Assembly (NCBI RefSeq): GCF_039962255.1
Contig: NZ_JAMPKY010000009.1
Span: 62,001 to 126,000, forward strand
Direction of reading: 5' to 3'
From: Leptolyngbya subtilissima AS-A7
GTDB taxonomy: Bacteria; Cyanobacteriota; Cyanobacteriia; Phormidesmidales; Phormidesmidaceae
DNA: 64,000 nucleotides
Every line of letters starts with the position of its first letter. Within the stretch, counting starts at the first letter, position 1. Made by a program: the position numbers and the translations under genes. Below are positions 35,925 to 44,844 of the stretch, one piece after another. The notes under the pieces were generated by a model that saw only the letters and a list, made by a program, of their open reading frames with translations, did not search any database and was not told where the DNA came from.

Positions 35925-36845
35925 TTGACCTCACCTAAATCTGCGCCGGCTGCCCCGGGCGATCGCTCCGATGCCAAGACGGGGGCGATTTATGCTCTGT
36001 TGGCTTACAGCACCTGGGGGCTACTGCCCATCTACTGGAAGCTGTTGGGCGCTGCCTCTGCCGTAGAGGTGCTCAGCCACCGCATGATTTGGTCAGCGGT
36101 ATTTTTAGTCGGCATTTTGCTGGTGCAGCGGCGGCTGGAGGATTTGCAAACGCTACTGCGATCGCCCCGCAAAGTACTGGTGCTGCTGCTGACCGCCAGT
36201 CTGCTGACTTTCAACTGGGGGCTATATATCTACGGGGTGAATAGCGATCGCGTCGTCGAAGCCAGCCTGGGCTACTACATCAACCCGCTGGTGACTGTGC
36301 TGCTGGGATTTATCTTTCTCAAAGAGCGCTTGTACCGAGGTCAACAGGTGGCCGTAGCCCTGGCGGTAGTTGGAGTGGGCTACTTCATCTGGCAGCTGGG
36401 CACCGTACCGTGGATTGCCCTGGCCCTGGCGATTTCCTTTGCGTTTTACGGCCTGCTCCGCAAAGTAGTGGCGGTGGCCCCGCTGGTAGGTCTAGCGGTC
36501 GAAACCCTGCTGATTACCCCCCTGGTGCTGCTATTTGTGAGCTGGCTCGCGGCCAGCGGCCAGGGACATTTTGGGGAAACCCTGCCGATCACCCTGCTGT
36601 TTATCGGGGCTGGGGTGGCGACGTCGATGCCACTGCTGTGGTTTAACAAAGCGGCCAAACGGTTGACTTTGGCCACCCTCGGCTTCTTTCAGTACCTGGC
36701 CCCGTCGCTATCGCTGCTGCTGGGGGTGTTTGTCTACGGCGAGCCGTTCACCCCAGTTCACGTAGTCACCTTTGGCTGTATTTGGACGGCGCTGCTGCTG
36801 TACTCGGTCACGGCACTGTGGGCTAGGGACAGGGAACTGCGCTGA
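35925..36845 (+). CDS. rarD: RarD/EamA-family transporter
   Basis: 306 residues, about ten membrane helices, with the RarD pattern A-L-L-A-Y-S-T-W-G-L-L-P-I-Y-W-K at the first helix and Q-Y-L-A-P-S-L-x-L-L-L near the end. The substrate is unknown. The start appears to be TTG at 35925; no in-frame ATG or GTG fits. Its 3' end overlaps the convergent SH3-protein gene by 23 nt. Confidence 0.82.
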   Translation: MTSPKSAPAAPGDRSDAKTGAIYALLAYSTWGLLPIYWKLLGAASAVEVLSHRMIWSAVFLVGILLVQRRLEDLQTLLRSPRKVLVLLLTASLLTFNWGLYIYGVNSDRVVEASLGYYINPLVTVLLGFIFLKERLYRGQQVAVALAVVGVGYFIWQLGTVPWIALALAISFAFYGLLRKVVAVAPLVGLAVETLLITPLVLLFVSWLAASGQGHFGETLPITLLFIGAGVATSMPLLWFNKAAKRLTLATLGFFQYLAPSLSLLLGVFVYGEPFTPVHVVTFGCIWTALLLYSVTALWARDRELR

Positions 36846-37455
36846 TGTCTATAACTTGTCCGTAGGAGCTGGTTTCGGTCACCCAGCCAGTGCTGCCATC
36901 AAAGATGGTGACCTCTAGCCAAGTGCGGCCATCGCCGGAGTTCTGCCGCCAGGGTGGATTGCGAGAGGAGTAAATGGTATCTCCGGCGTTGTAGTCAGCA
37001 ATAATATTGGCGTTTGTGGCAGGTGTGGCCCTCACCGAAAGCCGCACATTGGCCCGAAAACAGGCCCGTGCTGCCGATGGTGGCCTGACGCTGCAAGGCG
37101 ATAAAACTGAGGCGCTGATCCAGCCCATAGGCTGTACAGATGACAAACCGTTGAAGTTATTCCCTAAAAAGATTTGAGCCCGGCCTTCGGTGACAACCCC
37201 AGTTAAAAGTACCTGAGTACCGGCTGGCAGGGTACCCAGGCGGTTAGCAATGGGCCCCAGCCTGGTGTTGTCAAAAACCTCGACGGATTGGTTGAGCCGT
37301 CGGCACTCGCGAATGAGGCTCTGGTTTTCTTGCAGGCCTTGAACGACGATTCTAGACCCCTGGGCTAGGGCAATTGGGGTGAAACCATAGGCGATCGCCG
37401 CCGTTGTCGCCAGCCCAATCGCCAGCGGTCTCAAGGGGTCTATGCTTACTGCCAT
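36823..37455 (-). CDS. Secreted SH3-domain protein
   Basis: 210 residues with a signal peptide (hydrophobic 10-30, A-L-A-Q). Two bacterial SH3-like units follow: the first around 45-125, the second starting C-F-R-A-N-V-R-L-S-V-R-A-T-P and ending W-L-E-V-T-I-F-D-G-S-T-G-W-V. Probably a periplasmic cell-wall or ligand-binding protein. Confidence 0.78.
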   Translation of the reverse strand: MAVSIDPLRPLAIGLATTAAIAYGFTPIALAQGSRIVVQGLQENQSLIRECRRLNQSVEVFDNTRLGPIANRLGTLPAGTQVLLTGVVTEGRAQIFLGNNFNGLSSVQPMGWISASVLSPCSVRPPSAARACFRANVRLSVRATPATNANIIADYNAGDTIYSSRNPPWRQNSGDGRTWLEVTIFDGSTGWVTETSSYGQVIDISAVPCP

Positions 37456-37544
37456 ACCATTGCCTCACTATAGGTTCTGCCAGTCAAGAGTATCTCAAAA
37501 AAACATCGTGATTGGCCTGCTTGGCTAGGACTAATCGGGCTGCC

Positions 37545-38438
37545 CTATCGCCAGTTTTCGCGGCGCAGCAGGGGGTTCATAAACTCATTCAGCCCCTCAC
37601 CCACCAGGGATAGCCCCGTCACCATCAGGGTCAGGGCCAGCCCGGGAAACAACGCTGTCCACCAAATGCCCGTAGGCAGTGCATCGAGAGCCTGGCGAAT
37701 GTCGGCCCCCCATTCGGGCACCTGTTCGGGCAGACCCAGTCCCAAAAAGCCCAGCCCCCCCAGCACCAGAATGGCGTCGGCGGCGTTGAGGGTAAATAGC
37801 ACCGGCACGCTTTGAATCACGTTGAGAAACAGATAGCGGGACAGCACCGTCCAAGTTGAAGCCCCCATGGCCTGAGCGGCTTCGATAAACAGCTCGGTCT
37901 TAACGCTGACGGTGTGGTTGCGCACCACTCGGTAATACTGAGGAATGTAGGCAATGCTGAGGGCGATCGCGGCGTTTACCACTCCCCGACCCACCACAAA
38001 GGCCAGGGTGACTGAGAGCAGCAGCCCCGGCAGGGTGTAGATCGTATCCATAAAGAACAGCAGCGCGCGATCGAGCCAGCCGCCCAGGTAACCGCTGACC
38101 ATACCCAAGGGCACCCCAATCGCTACGCTGAGCAGCGTAGCCAGCAGCACCACCTGCCAGGCGGCGCGGGTGCCAAATAGCGTGCGCGAAAATACGTCAT
38201 AGCCCTGTCGCGTGGTGCCAAACCAGTGGGCACCCCCAGGGGGCTCGTGGATGGGATTCTGTAGGGCGGTGGTGGGGTCAAGCACCCAGCCCCAGCTCGC
38301 CATTAGCGGCGCTAGCAGGGCAATCAGAATGAACGCCAGGGTGATGGCCAAGCCCACCCCCATCAGCACCATAGATACGTTGGTGGCCGGTTTGGCGGCT
38401 GGGTTGCGCAGCAGGGGCAATCGCGGAGTGGTAGCCAT
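37545..38438 (-). CDS. ABC transporter permease, DppC/OppC type
   Basis: 297 residues. The first helix lies near 25-50, the periplasmic segment W-F-G-T-T-R-Q-G-Y-D-V-F-S-R-T-L is typical of peptide/nickel permeases, and the E-A-A-x-A-M-G-A-S x9 cytoplasmic loop (E-A-A-Q-A-M-G-A-S) contacts the ATPase. No partner permease, ATPase or binding protein is nearby, so its system is encoded elsewhere. Confidence 0.88.
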   Translation of the reverse strand: MATTPRLPLLRNPAAKPATNVSMVLMGVGLAITLAFILIALLAPLMASWGWVLDPTTALQNPIHEPPGGAHWFGTTRQGYDVFSRTLFGTRAAWQVVLLATLLSVAIGVPLGMVSGYLGGWLDRALLFFMDTIYTLPGLLLSVTLAFVVGRGVVNAAIALSIAYIPQYYRVVRNHTVSVKTELFIEAAQAMGASTWTVLSRYLFLNVIQSVPVLFTLNAADAILVLGGLGFLGLGLPEQVPEWGADIRQALDALPTGIWWTALFPGLALTLMVTGLSLVGEGLNEFMNPLLRRENWR

Positions 38439-38645
38439 AGCAGCGCACCGGCAGTAGTGAATAGGCTCTTATTATGCCAGAGCCAGGGTCAAAGACTGGG
38501 GCTAAAGGCGATCGCCCAGTCCAATGGCTGGCATTGTCATAATAAATTTAGCTAGACCTTAGCTTAGTGTCTGGTCAAATTTTGGCAAGCACGGCGAGAC
38601 CGCGTTTACCCTGCGGCTTGACCCTATCTATTTTCTGGAGCCCCC

Positions 38646-39224
38646 ATGACCGTTACCAATAGCGCCACTGTTACACCGCAGGTTCTGGAGGCGGCTGCCT
38701 CTGGGGCAAAGCCTAGTGCTCAGCAGGTGACGGCCGCCCTGCTAGACGCCGAGCGGCAAACTAAGGCAGAGCGGCGGCAGTTTTCCCCTGAGGTGCTGTT
38801 GGGAAACTGGCGGCTGCGGTTTACGGCTCCCAAAAAGCCTGCCTACAAAGCGGGAAAACCCCAAGGGAGTGGATTTTATATGCCGGGATTGGCGATCGCC
38901 TCTCTCTGCTTCAGTCGAGACGACAATGACCAGCTGACTATTCAAAACCAGCTTCAGGTGGGGCCAGCCAAACTGCGGTTTACGGGGCCAGCCAAGTTTT
39001 TGCCTAAGAAGAACCTGTTGGCCTTTGACTTCGTTCGCCTTCAGGTGCTGTTGGGTAGTTTGACGCTGATCAATCTACCTCTACGCAGCAAAGCCGCTAA
39101 AGCAGGCAATTTCGTGGCTACTTCGGTGGCTAAGCTGCCGTTTTTCTCCTTTTTTGTAGCTGAGGAAGGCTATGTTGCCGCTCGGGGGCGCAGCGGTGGG
39201 CTGGCCCTATGGATCAAAAAATAG
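38646..39224 (+). CDS. PAP/fibrillin-like lipid-associated protein
   Basis: 192 residues. An N-terminal helical segment with L-L-D-A-E-R-Q-T-K is followed by V-L-L-G-N-W-R-L-R-F-T-A-P and beta strands, ending G-Y-V-A-A-R-G-R-S-G-G-L-A-L-W. This resembles the plastid-lipid-associated protein (fibrillin) family of thylakoids and plastoglobules, a lipocalin-like fold. The match is moderate. A GC-rich hairpin follows the stop. Confidence 0.5.
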   Translation: MTVTNSATVTPQVLEAAASGAKPSAQQVTAALLDAERQTKAERRQFSPEVLLGNWRLRFTAPKKPAYKAGKPQGSGFYMPGLAIASLCFSRDDNDQLTIQNQLQVGPAKLRFTGPAKFLPKKNLLAFDFVRLQVLLGSLTLINLPLRSKAAKAGNFVATSVAKLPFFSFFVAEEGYVAARGRSGGLALWIKK

Positions 39225-39245
39225 GGGCGGGTTTAACCCCGCCCC
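39224..39245 (+). terminator. GC-rich hairpin after the fibrillin-like gene
   Basis: GGGGCGGG and CCCGCCCC pair as 8 bp around TTTAAC right at the stop codon. No T-run follows, so termination is uncertain. Confidence 0.4.
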
Positions 39246-39304
39246 GAAGGGACATGTCTTGAGACGATCAGAGGCCAACGGTGAGGATGCCCCTGCAAAG
39301 CCGC

Positions 39305-39694
39305 TTAGGCTAAGGTTTCGGGGCAGTAGCCCAGGCCCATCACAAACTGACGGCGAAAGGCTTCAATCTCTTCGCGATCGGGCTTGCCGTGGGAGACGAT
39401 CGCCACCTGGTAGCGGCGCATGACATCAATCGGCGACTGCCCAGTTTCTAGGCCCCACAGAGCCATGCGGACTCGAATGCCGGGATCGTAGGCTACTCCC
39501 AGTTCATTCATGTAAGCGCGAAAATCTTCGGCGTCGGGAACGCCAATGTTGTCGTTCATTTTGACGCGGATGACCCATCCATCGATCTGATGAATCACCG
39601 TCATAAACTCCAGAGGCAATCTCGGGGTGCCCAGCAGGTGTTCGACTACGCGGAGGGTCAAACTGGCATTGGCGAGATAGTAGGTGTATTCCAT
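39305..39694 (-). CDS. Conserved cyanobacterial protein of unknown function
   Basis: 129 residues, not recognised. It starts M-E-Y-T-Y-Y-L-A-N-A-S-L-T-L-R-V-V-E, has a central M-T-V-I-H-Q-I-D-G-W-V-I-R-V-K and a C-terminal helix R-E-E-I-E-A-F-R-R-Q-F-V-M-G-L-G. It is soluble, without membrane segments. Start ATG and codon use look like the neighbours, so it is likely real. Confidence 0.65.
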   Translation of the reverse strand: MEYTYYLANASLTLRVVEHLLGTPRLPLEFMTVIHQIDGWVIRVKMNDNIGVPDAEDFRAYMNELGVAYDPGIRVRMALWGLETGQSPIDVMRRYQVAIVSHGKPDREEIEAFRRQFVMGLGYCPETLA

Positions 39695-39813
39695 CGTTGA
39701 CCTTTAGGCAGGTGCTAGAGTTCTTATGTCCTTATTGTCTGGGATCAACTCTCAGGTTGTTAGGGTTAAGTCCCCCTACTCGACCTGGGTGTATCCACCC
39801 AACCTGCTAGGCG

Positions 39814-40947
39814 ATGTGCAATAGTTCAAACCTTGCTCCAGAGACGGATCCAAGGGCTCAGAGCCCTTCTGATGAGTATTCCCTGGCGGCTTACCAATAT
39901 TTTCTCCCACCAGAAAAAATTGCTCAAACTCCCGTCACACCAAGGGATTCGTCTCGTTTGCTGGTGGTCGATGGCCCCACTACCCACCGTCATCACCACT
40001 TCCGCGACCTACCTACGCTGCTGCAGCCGGGCGACTTACTTGTCATTAACGACACCCGGGTAATTCCGGCCCGGCTACCTGGGTATAAACCCAGCGGTGC
40101 CCAAGTGGAGGTGTTTTTGCTGGAAGACCAGGGCGATAACCAGTGGCTGGCTCTAGTGCGCCCTGGCCGCCGTTTGAAGCCAGGCGCCACAGTGCATTTT
40201 GGCCCCAATCCCAACCAGCCTGACCTAATAGCCCAGGTGCTGGCTACCGACCCTGAGACCAACGGTCGCTTGCTGAAGTTTGAGCCCCAGGGAAGTGAGC
40301 CCCTATTGGCCCTGTTTGAGCGGCTGGGGGAAGTCCCCCTACCGCCCTACATCACCGATAGGGCGGCTTCCCCTGAGCAATACCAGACGGTCTATGCTGA
40401 GGCCCCAGGGGCAGTGGCGGCTCCGACGGCGGGGCTGCACTTTACGCCAGAGCTGTTTGAGCGGCTAGAGGAGAAGGGGGTAGGGCGATCGCACATTACC
40501 CTCCACGTCGGCGTGGGCACCTTTCGCCCGGTGGAGGCCGACAACATTCTCGACCACAAAATGCACGGCGAATGGATTGATGTTTCGCCAGAAACCGTAG
40601 CGCAGATCAACGCCACCAAAGCCCGAGGCGGGCGCGTGATTGCCGTCGGTACGACAGTGGTGCGTGCCCTAGAAGGGGCTGCCCAAGGTGGCGAGCTGCA
40701 ACCCTACCAGGGCAAAGTAAACCTGTTTATCTACCCCGGTTACAGGTACCGGGCGATCGATGGGCTGATTACCAACTTTCACCTGCCGGGCTCTAGTCTG
40801 CTGATGCTGGTCAGCGCGTTGATGGGCCGAGAGCGATTGTTGGCTCTCTACGAAACCGCTATTCAGCACGACTATCGCTTCTATTCCTTTGGCGATGCCA
40901 TGCTGATTTTGCCTGAGGCAGTCCAAGGTGAAAACGTTGAGCGGTAG
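39814..40947 (+). CDS. queA: S-adenosylmethionine:tRNA ribosyltransferase-isomerase QueA
   Basis: 377 residues. Conserved QueA blocks are [36 protein letters not shown] and [15 protein letters not shown]. It transfers ribose from SAM to preQ1 at tRNA position 34 to make epoxyqueuosine. A TGGGTG/CACCCA hairpin (39786-39801) ends 12 nt before the ATG and may affect ribosome access. The first 20 residues are poorly conserved. Confidence 0.94.
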   Translation: MCNSSNLAPETDPRAQSPSDEYSLAAYQYFLPPEKIAQTPVTPRDSSRLLVVDGPTTHRHHHFRDLPTLLQPGDLLVINDTRVIPARLPGYKPSGAQVEVFLLEDQGDNQWLALVRPGRRLKPGATVHFGPNPNQPDLIAQVLATDPETNGRLLKFEPQGSEPLLALFERLGEVPLPPYITDRAASPEQYQTVYAEAPGAVAAPTAGLHFTPELFERLEEKGVGRSHITLHVGVGTFRPVEADNILDHKMHGEWIDVSPETVAQINATKARGGRVIAVGTTVVRALEGAAQGGELQPYQGKVNLFIYPGYRYRAIDGLITNFHLPGSSLLMLVSALMGRERLLALYETAIQHDYRFYSFGDAMLILPEAVQGENVER

Positions 40948-41039
40948 GGGATTGCTCAGGCTAGTGGCCTGGCGATCGCGCTCAGATACCCTAACCAGGC
41001 GGCAACCCTGCCTGTTCTCCGGCAGAGGCTGATAGAACG

Positions 41040-41876
41040 ATGTCTTTTTCGCGCCACACATTATCTAGCGCGTCCGTGCCCCTGACCTACCGGCAGTGGG
41101 GAGACGGAGATCCACTGATGCTGCTCCACGGGCTAGCCGACCACGGGTTAGTGTGGCAGAGCTTAGCCGAAACCTTGAGGATGCGCTATCGCTGTCTGGC
41201 TCCCGACCTGCGCGGTCATGGCGACAGCGGTAAGCCCGACGATGTCGCCGCTTACGATGCGCTTGAACTGGTTGACGATTTAGAAGCTCTGGCGATCGCC
41301 TGTCACGTTGAGCAGCTCACTGTCGTGGCCCATTCTTGGGCCGCCAAACTGGCGCTGCTGTGGGCCAAGCAGCAACCCCAGCGCGTTCGTCGTCTGGTGT
41401 TGGTAGATCCGTTTTTTGTGAATCAGCTGCCGAGGTGGTTGCAGCCCACGTTCCCATTGTTCTATCGCACCCTACCCTTTTTGAAGGTGATAGGGCCGTT
41501 TGAGAGCTATGAGGCAGCAGAATCCGTCGCCCGCACCCTAAAGCAGTACCGAGGCTGGAGCCCCCTGCAAGCAGCAGTGTTTAAGGCCGGCATAGAGCAG
41601 AAGCCCGATAGCCGCTGGGGGAGTAAGTTTGCGATCGCCGCCCGCAACGGCGTGTTTCGCGACACTCTGCATCGGGCAGGGCTGACTGCAGAGCTGACGG
41701 TGCCGACCCTACTGCTTTTGCCCCAAGCCGGGCTCAACCGCAAGGCCTGGCAGCTCAAACCCTACCGCACCCATTTGCCCAACCTGCAAATACACACCAT
41801 TCCTGGCAACCACTGGTCCCACTTGGTGGAACCTGAGGGGTTTAATCAAAGCGTGGCCGACTACCTGGGACGGTGA
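41040..41876 (+). CDS. Alpha/beta hydrolase
   Basis: 278 residues. The oxyanion segment L-L-H-G-L-A-D-H-G, D-L-R-G-H-G-D-S-G-K and the nucleophile elbow V-V-A-H-S-W-A-A-K (Ser in A-H-S-W-A, not the usual G-x-S-x-G) are followed by G-N-H-W-S-H with the catalytic His near the C-terminus. The substrate is unknown. It lies 92 nt downstream of queA on the same strand. Confidence 0.85.
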   Translation: MSFSRHTLSSASVPLTYRQWGDGDPLMLLHGLADHGLVWQSLAETLRMRYRCLAPDLRGHGDSGKPDDVAAYDALELVDDLEALAIACHVEQLTVVAHSWAAKLALLWAKQQPQRVRRLVLVDPFFVNQLPRWLQPTFPLFYRTLPFLKVIGPFESYEAAESVARTLKQYRGWSPLQAAVFKAGIEQKPDSRWGSKFAIAARNGVFRDTLHRAGLTAELTVPTLLLLPQAGLNRKAWQLKPYRTHLPNLQIHTIPGNHWSHLVEPEGFNQSVADYLGR

Positions 41877-41894
41877 TTGGGGACGGGGGTATAA

Positions 41895-41945
41895 GGTATA
41901 GGGTTCAAGGCAGCGTCCTGAACCCTGAACCCTGAACCCTATACC
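41895..41945. repeat. Inverted repeat with heptamer tandem copies
   Basis: Perfect 13-bp arms GGTATAGGGTTCA (41895-41907) and TGAACCCTATACC (41933-41945) enclose a 25-nt loop carrying tandem CCCTGAA-type heptamers. This is the kind of short filler repeat common in filamentous cyanobacterial genomes, between convergent genes. Confidence 0.75.
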
Positions 41946-41966
41946 CTAATTCCAACCCATCACAAA

Positions 41967-43118
41967 CTAATCGTGAATCGATCCGTCGGGCATGATCGCC
42001 CCGGTGAGAATGGCGCCAGTGAGCTTGACCATGGTGCGACCCCCAACCGCCACCTTTGCGCCGCTGAGGTCGGCCCCGCTGAGGTCGGCCCCGCTAAAGT
42101 CTGCGCCAATCAGGTCGGCTTCGCGCAGGTTGGCGTGGCTGAGGTCGGCTTGGAGCAGGTTGGCGCGAAACAGCTTGGCCTTGCTGAGGTTGGCCCGGTT
42201 GAGGTTGACTTTGTGTAGAAAGGCGTCGCTGAGGTCAGCCCCGCTGAGGTTGGCCTCGCTGAGGTTGCGTCCCCCAAAGTCTTTTTCGCGTAGGTTGGCC
42301 CCGCTCATGTCGGTGCCGCTGAGGTCGGGGCTCTGGCGCGATCGCGCGGCTCCGCTGCGGGTGTGGGCGTTGTAGCTGTTGTAGGAGTCGTTAGCGGGTT
42401 TGGAGCTGGCCTGGCTACTGGGGGGAGAGCTAGGTGCTTTGCCGTTGGTAGAGCTGGCCTGGCTCTGGGTGTCCGAACTGCCTTTGGCGCTGGCAGTATC
42501 GCCCCCTACCCCCGCTGCCGCATCGCGCCGCTGGCGGTAGGTTTGTGACTGGCCAGTGCTAGCGCTTGAGGAAGAGGTGCCGTTGCCAGAGGTGCTGGAA
42601 TTTGAAGAGGGGCCACCGTTAGATGTGCTAGAGCCTGAGGATGGGTTGCCGTCGCTCTGACTGGCCCCGTAGTAGCTGCTGCCGTAGGTGCTGCGCTGGT
42701 AGCGGTAGTAGCGATTGTGGGATCCCGATCGCTGCTCCTCTTCGCTGTCGTCATCTCGGGACTGGGCACTGCCGTAGCCCTTGCCCTTGCTGCTATAGCC
42801 GTTGCTGTAGGTCGAGCGATAGTCGCTGGTGCCGTAGCCACTGGCGGACGAGGGGCGATAGCCGCTGGCGGTGCCGTAGCGACTGCTGGCCGAGCTGGCG
42901 CTGCTGCGACTGTTGCGGTTATGCGATCGCAGCAAATCCCGAGCGTGGTTCAGCGCTTTAATCTTGTCTTGGGCCTTTTGATACAATCGCTCGTTGTCTT
43001 GGGGAATGCGATCGGGGTGCCAGACGAACACTAGATCTTTATACGCCTGGTTGACATCCTCAATCGAGGCACCGGGCTCTAGCTCCAAAAGTCTATAGGC
43101 GTTGTCCAGCTCTCGCAT
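41967..43118 (-). CDS. J-domain protein with pentapeptide repeats
   Basis: 383 residues. A DnaJ domain (1-65, with H34-P35-D36) is joined by a Ser/Gly/Tyr/Asn-rich low-complexity linker (about 66-255) to a pentapeptide-repeat domain (A-D/N-L-S-x units from about 262 to 375). J domains stimulate Hsp70 (DnaK) ATPase; pentapeptide helices form a scaffold that could bind clients. The repeat units are about 15 bp at DNA level and visible as near-tandem copies (about 42060-42320). Confidence 0.88.
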   Translation of the reverse strand: MRELDNAYRLLELEPGASIEDVNQAYKDLVFVWHPDRIPQDNERLYQKAQDKIKALNHARDLLRSHNRNSRSSASSASSRYGTASGYRPSSASGYGTSDYRSTYSNGYSSKGKGYGSAQSRDDDSEEEQRSGSHNRYYRYQRSTYGSSYYGASQSDGNPSSGSSTSNGGPSSNSSTSGNGTSSSSASTGQSQTYRQRRDAAAGVGGDTASAKGSSDTQSQASSTNGKAPSSPPSSQASSKPANDSYNSYNAHTRSGAARSRQSPDLSGTDMSGANLREKDFGGRNLSEANLSGADLSDAFLHKVNLNRANLSKAKLFRANLLQADLSHANLREADLIGADFSGADLSGADLSGAKVAVGGRTMVKLTGAILTGAIMPDGSIHD

Positions 43119-43315
43119 GTAGAGACAATCTCGCGCTTAGGGTGTTAAGGCCAGTGCTCAACTCATAACATTTTAGGCGGGTTCCCGCCGCTAGCGTAAG
43201 ACCTGGGCCGTTATCTACTGGTTTGCTTAACGGGTTTGAACCTAAATCCCTTGATTCTTCGAAAGAATTTGGGGGATCGGCGCAGCTTAATATACATACA
43301 TTAAGTTCAGTGCGT

Positions 43316-43342
43316 CTTTCAGCATGTTGCTTTCAGCATGTT
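43316..43342. repeat. 13-bp direct repeat in the leader of the CSP41-like gene
   Basis: CTTTCAGCATGTT occurs at 43316-43328 and 43330-43342, one base apart, 32 nt before the start ATG. It may be an operator or local duplication. Confidence 0.55.
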
Positions 43343-43374
43343 TTAGGCGGCTGGTTAGCAGGAAGGAGAGGGCA

Positions 43375-44307
43375 ATGCGTGTACTGGTCATGGGTGGCAC
43401 CCGGTTTATTGGGGTGTATCTAACCAAACTGTTAATTGAGCAGGGCCACGAGGTGGTGTTGTTTAACCGGGGCAACCATCCCGCGCCGGTGGAGGGGGTG
43501 CCGACCATTGTGGGCGATCGCACCAACCCCAACAGCCTCAAAACCCAGCTCGCGGGCGAAACCTTCGATGCCATCTTCGACAACAATGGGCGCGAGCTGA
43601 GCGATACGCAACCGCTGGTAGAACTGTTTGGCGACAAGCTTCAGCACTTTGTCTACGTCAGCTCCGCTGGGGTATACCTCAAATCTGACCAAATGCCCCA
43701 CATCGAAGGCGATGCCGTGGATCCAAAGAGCCGCCACAAAGGCAAGTTTGAAACCGAAGCCTACCTGCAAGCCCAAGGGGTGCCCTTTACCTCGGTGCGT
43801 CCGGTCTACATTTATGGCCCGCAGAACTACAACCCGCTAGAGGCCTGGTTCTTTGATCGGGTGGTGCGCGATCGCCCCATTCCCATCCCCGGCAACGGTA
43901 TGCACCTTACCCAGCTCGGCCATGTGCAAGACCTAGCGGCAGCGATGGCGGCAGTGCTGGGCAACGAGACGGCGATCGGCCAAATCTACAACATCTCCGG
44001 CGAAAAAGCCGTCACCTTTGATGGTCTGGCCCGCGCCTGTGCGCTGGCAGCTGGCAAGGATGCCGATGCCCTCAAGATTGTCCACTACGACCCCAAAGCC
44101 TTTGACTTTGGCAAAGCCAAGGCTTTTCCCATGCGGGTGCAGCACTTCTTTACTGCCATTGATAAGGCTCAGGCAGAATTGGGTTGGGCACCCACCTACG
44201 ACTTGGTTGCGGGTCTAAAAGATTCGTTCCAGAACGACTATCTTGCCTCTGGCGCAGACAAAACTGAGGTCGATTTTACCCTAGACGACAAAATTCTAGC
44301 GGCGTAA
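43375..44307 (+). CDS. CSP41-like NAD-dependent epimerase/dehydratase family protein
   Basis: 310 residues from the ATG at 43375, preceded by GGAAGGAGAG; an earlier ATG at 43324 is rejected. Rossmann motif G-G-T-R-F-I-G (6-12), V-Y-V-S-S-A-G-V-Y-L-K (the Y-x3-K of the SDR class is altered to Y-L-K), and R-P-V-Y-I-Y-G-P match the chloroplast stem-loop RNA-binding protein CSP41b lineage. These proteins bind RNA and help ribosome or transcript stability in plastids; the cyanobacterial role is less clear. Confidence 0.82.
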   Translation: MRVLVMGGTRFIGVYLTKLLIEQGHEVVLFNRGNHPAPVEGVPTIVGDRTNPNSLKTQLAGETFDAIFDNNGRELSDTQPLVELFGDKLQHFVYVSSAGVYLKSDQMPHIEGDAVDPKSRHKGKFETEAYLQAQGVPFTSVRPVYIYGPQNYNPLEAWFFDRVVRDRPIPIPGNGMHLTQLGHVQDLAAAMAAVLGNETAIGQIYNISGEKAVTFDGLARACALAAGKDADALKIVHYDPKAFDFGKAKAFPMRVQHFFTAIDKAQAELGWAPTYDLVAGLKDSFQNDYLASGADKTEVDFTLDDKILAA

Positions 44308-44390
44308 AAGCCCTAGCAACGGACGGGCAGGGTGGGCCGCGCTCATCCTTCCGTCTAAGTGATAACGACAGGGTAGCTATCGCCCGTGCT

Positions 44391-44483
44391 GTGACCACTA
44401 GCAATGATCGCATCGAAGCTTTAGTCAAAAAGAGTGCCGCAGCGGTTGACAAGTGGACTGATGATATTCGGCAGTTTAGCTAG
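44391..44483 (+). CDS. Possible 30-residue small protein
   Basis: A GTG-started frame of 30 residues, charged and helical (D-R-I-E-A-L-V-K-K-S-A-A-A-V-D-K-W). The frame is open further upstream without a better start. Its stop TAG overlaps the GTG of the next small frame (TAGTG). It is weak by itself; the coupling to a membrane-like ORF is the reason to list it. Confidence 0.25.
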   Translation: MTTSNDRIEALVKKSAAAVDKWTDDIRQFS

Positions 44484-44611
44484 TGCTAGATACCTATGAA
44501 ACCGTTATGCATCAGGTGGTGTACTTCGCCTTTGCGTTACTGATTTCAGCCACGGTGGTTTTGATTATCGGTGCGGCGGCATTTTTGGTAAAGCTGTTGT
44601 TGCTGAGCTGA
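44483..44611 (+). CDS. Possible small membrane protein, 42 (or 34) residues
   Basis: From GTG 44483 (42 residues) or ATG 44507 (34 residues): one long hydrophobic helix, V-V-Y-F-A-F-A-L-L-I-S-A-T-V-V-L-I-I-G, then A-A-A-F-L-V-K-L-L-L-L-S. Such a strongly hydrophobic single-span frame rarely occurs by chance. The family is not recognised. It could be a subunit-like small protein of a membrane complex. Confidence 0.4.
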   Translation: MLDTYETVMHQVVYFAFALLISATVVLIIGAAAFLVKLLLLS

Positions 44612-44844
44612 GAGTCATTGTTGTGGCGATCGCAACCCAAGGCTTCACTCAATTTGATAGATAGTGTCAAAGTCTCTTCATCAGTAGAATTCCTAGCCCC
44701 TATTAATTGCCTAACTTCCCCAGACCGTGATCTCTTGACTACAATGGAAAGATTGGGAAGATTTTCTCATTGATGATCTGGGCGTCTAGCAATGTGTGGC
44801 TTCCAGGTCTACTGAACCATTCATCTGCCTAAAAGGCCCAAGCT

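Noticed and set aside
39786..39801. Hairpin before queA as a preQ1 riboswitch
   Set aside because: It is a simple 6-bp hairpin with no pseudoknot or A-rich tail, so it does not meet the riboswitch pattern.
42050..42320. Possible CRISPR-like array of near-identical 15-bp units
   Set aside because: The units have no spacers of constant length and fall inside the pentapeptide-repeat coding frame, so they are coding repeats.
41992..42375. Plus-strand frame of repeated L-R-S-A-P-L units
   Set aside because: It is the mirror of the pentapeptide repeats encoded on the minus strand; it has no ribosome site and no other family character.
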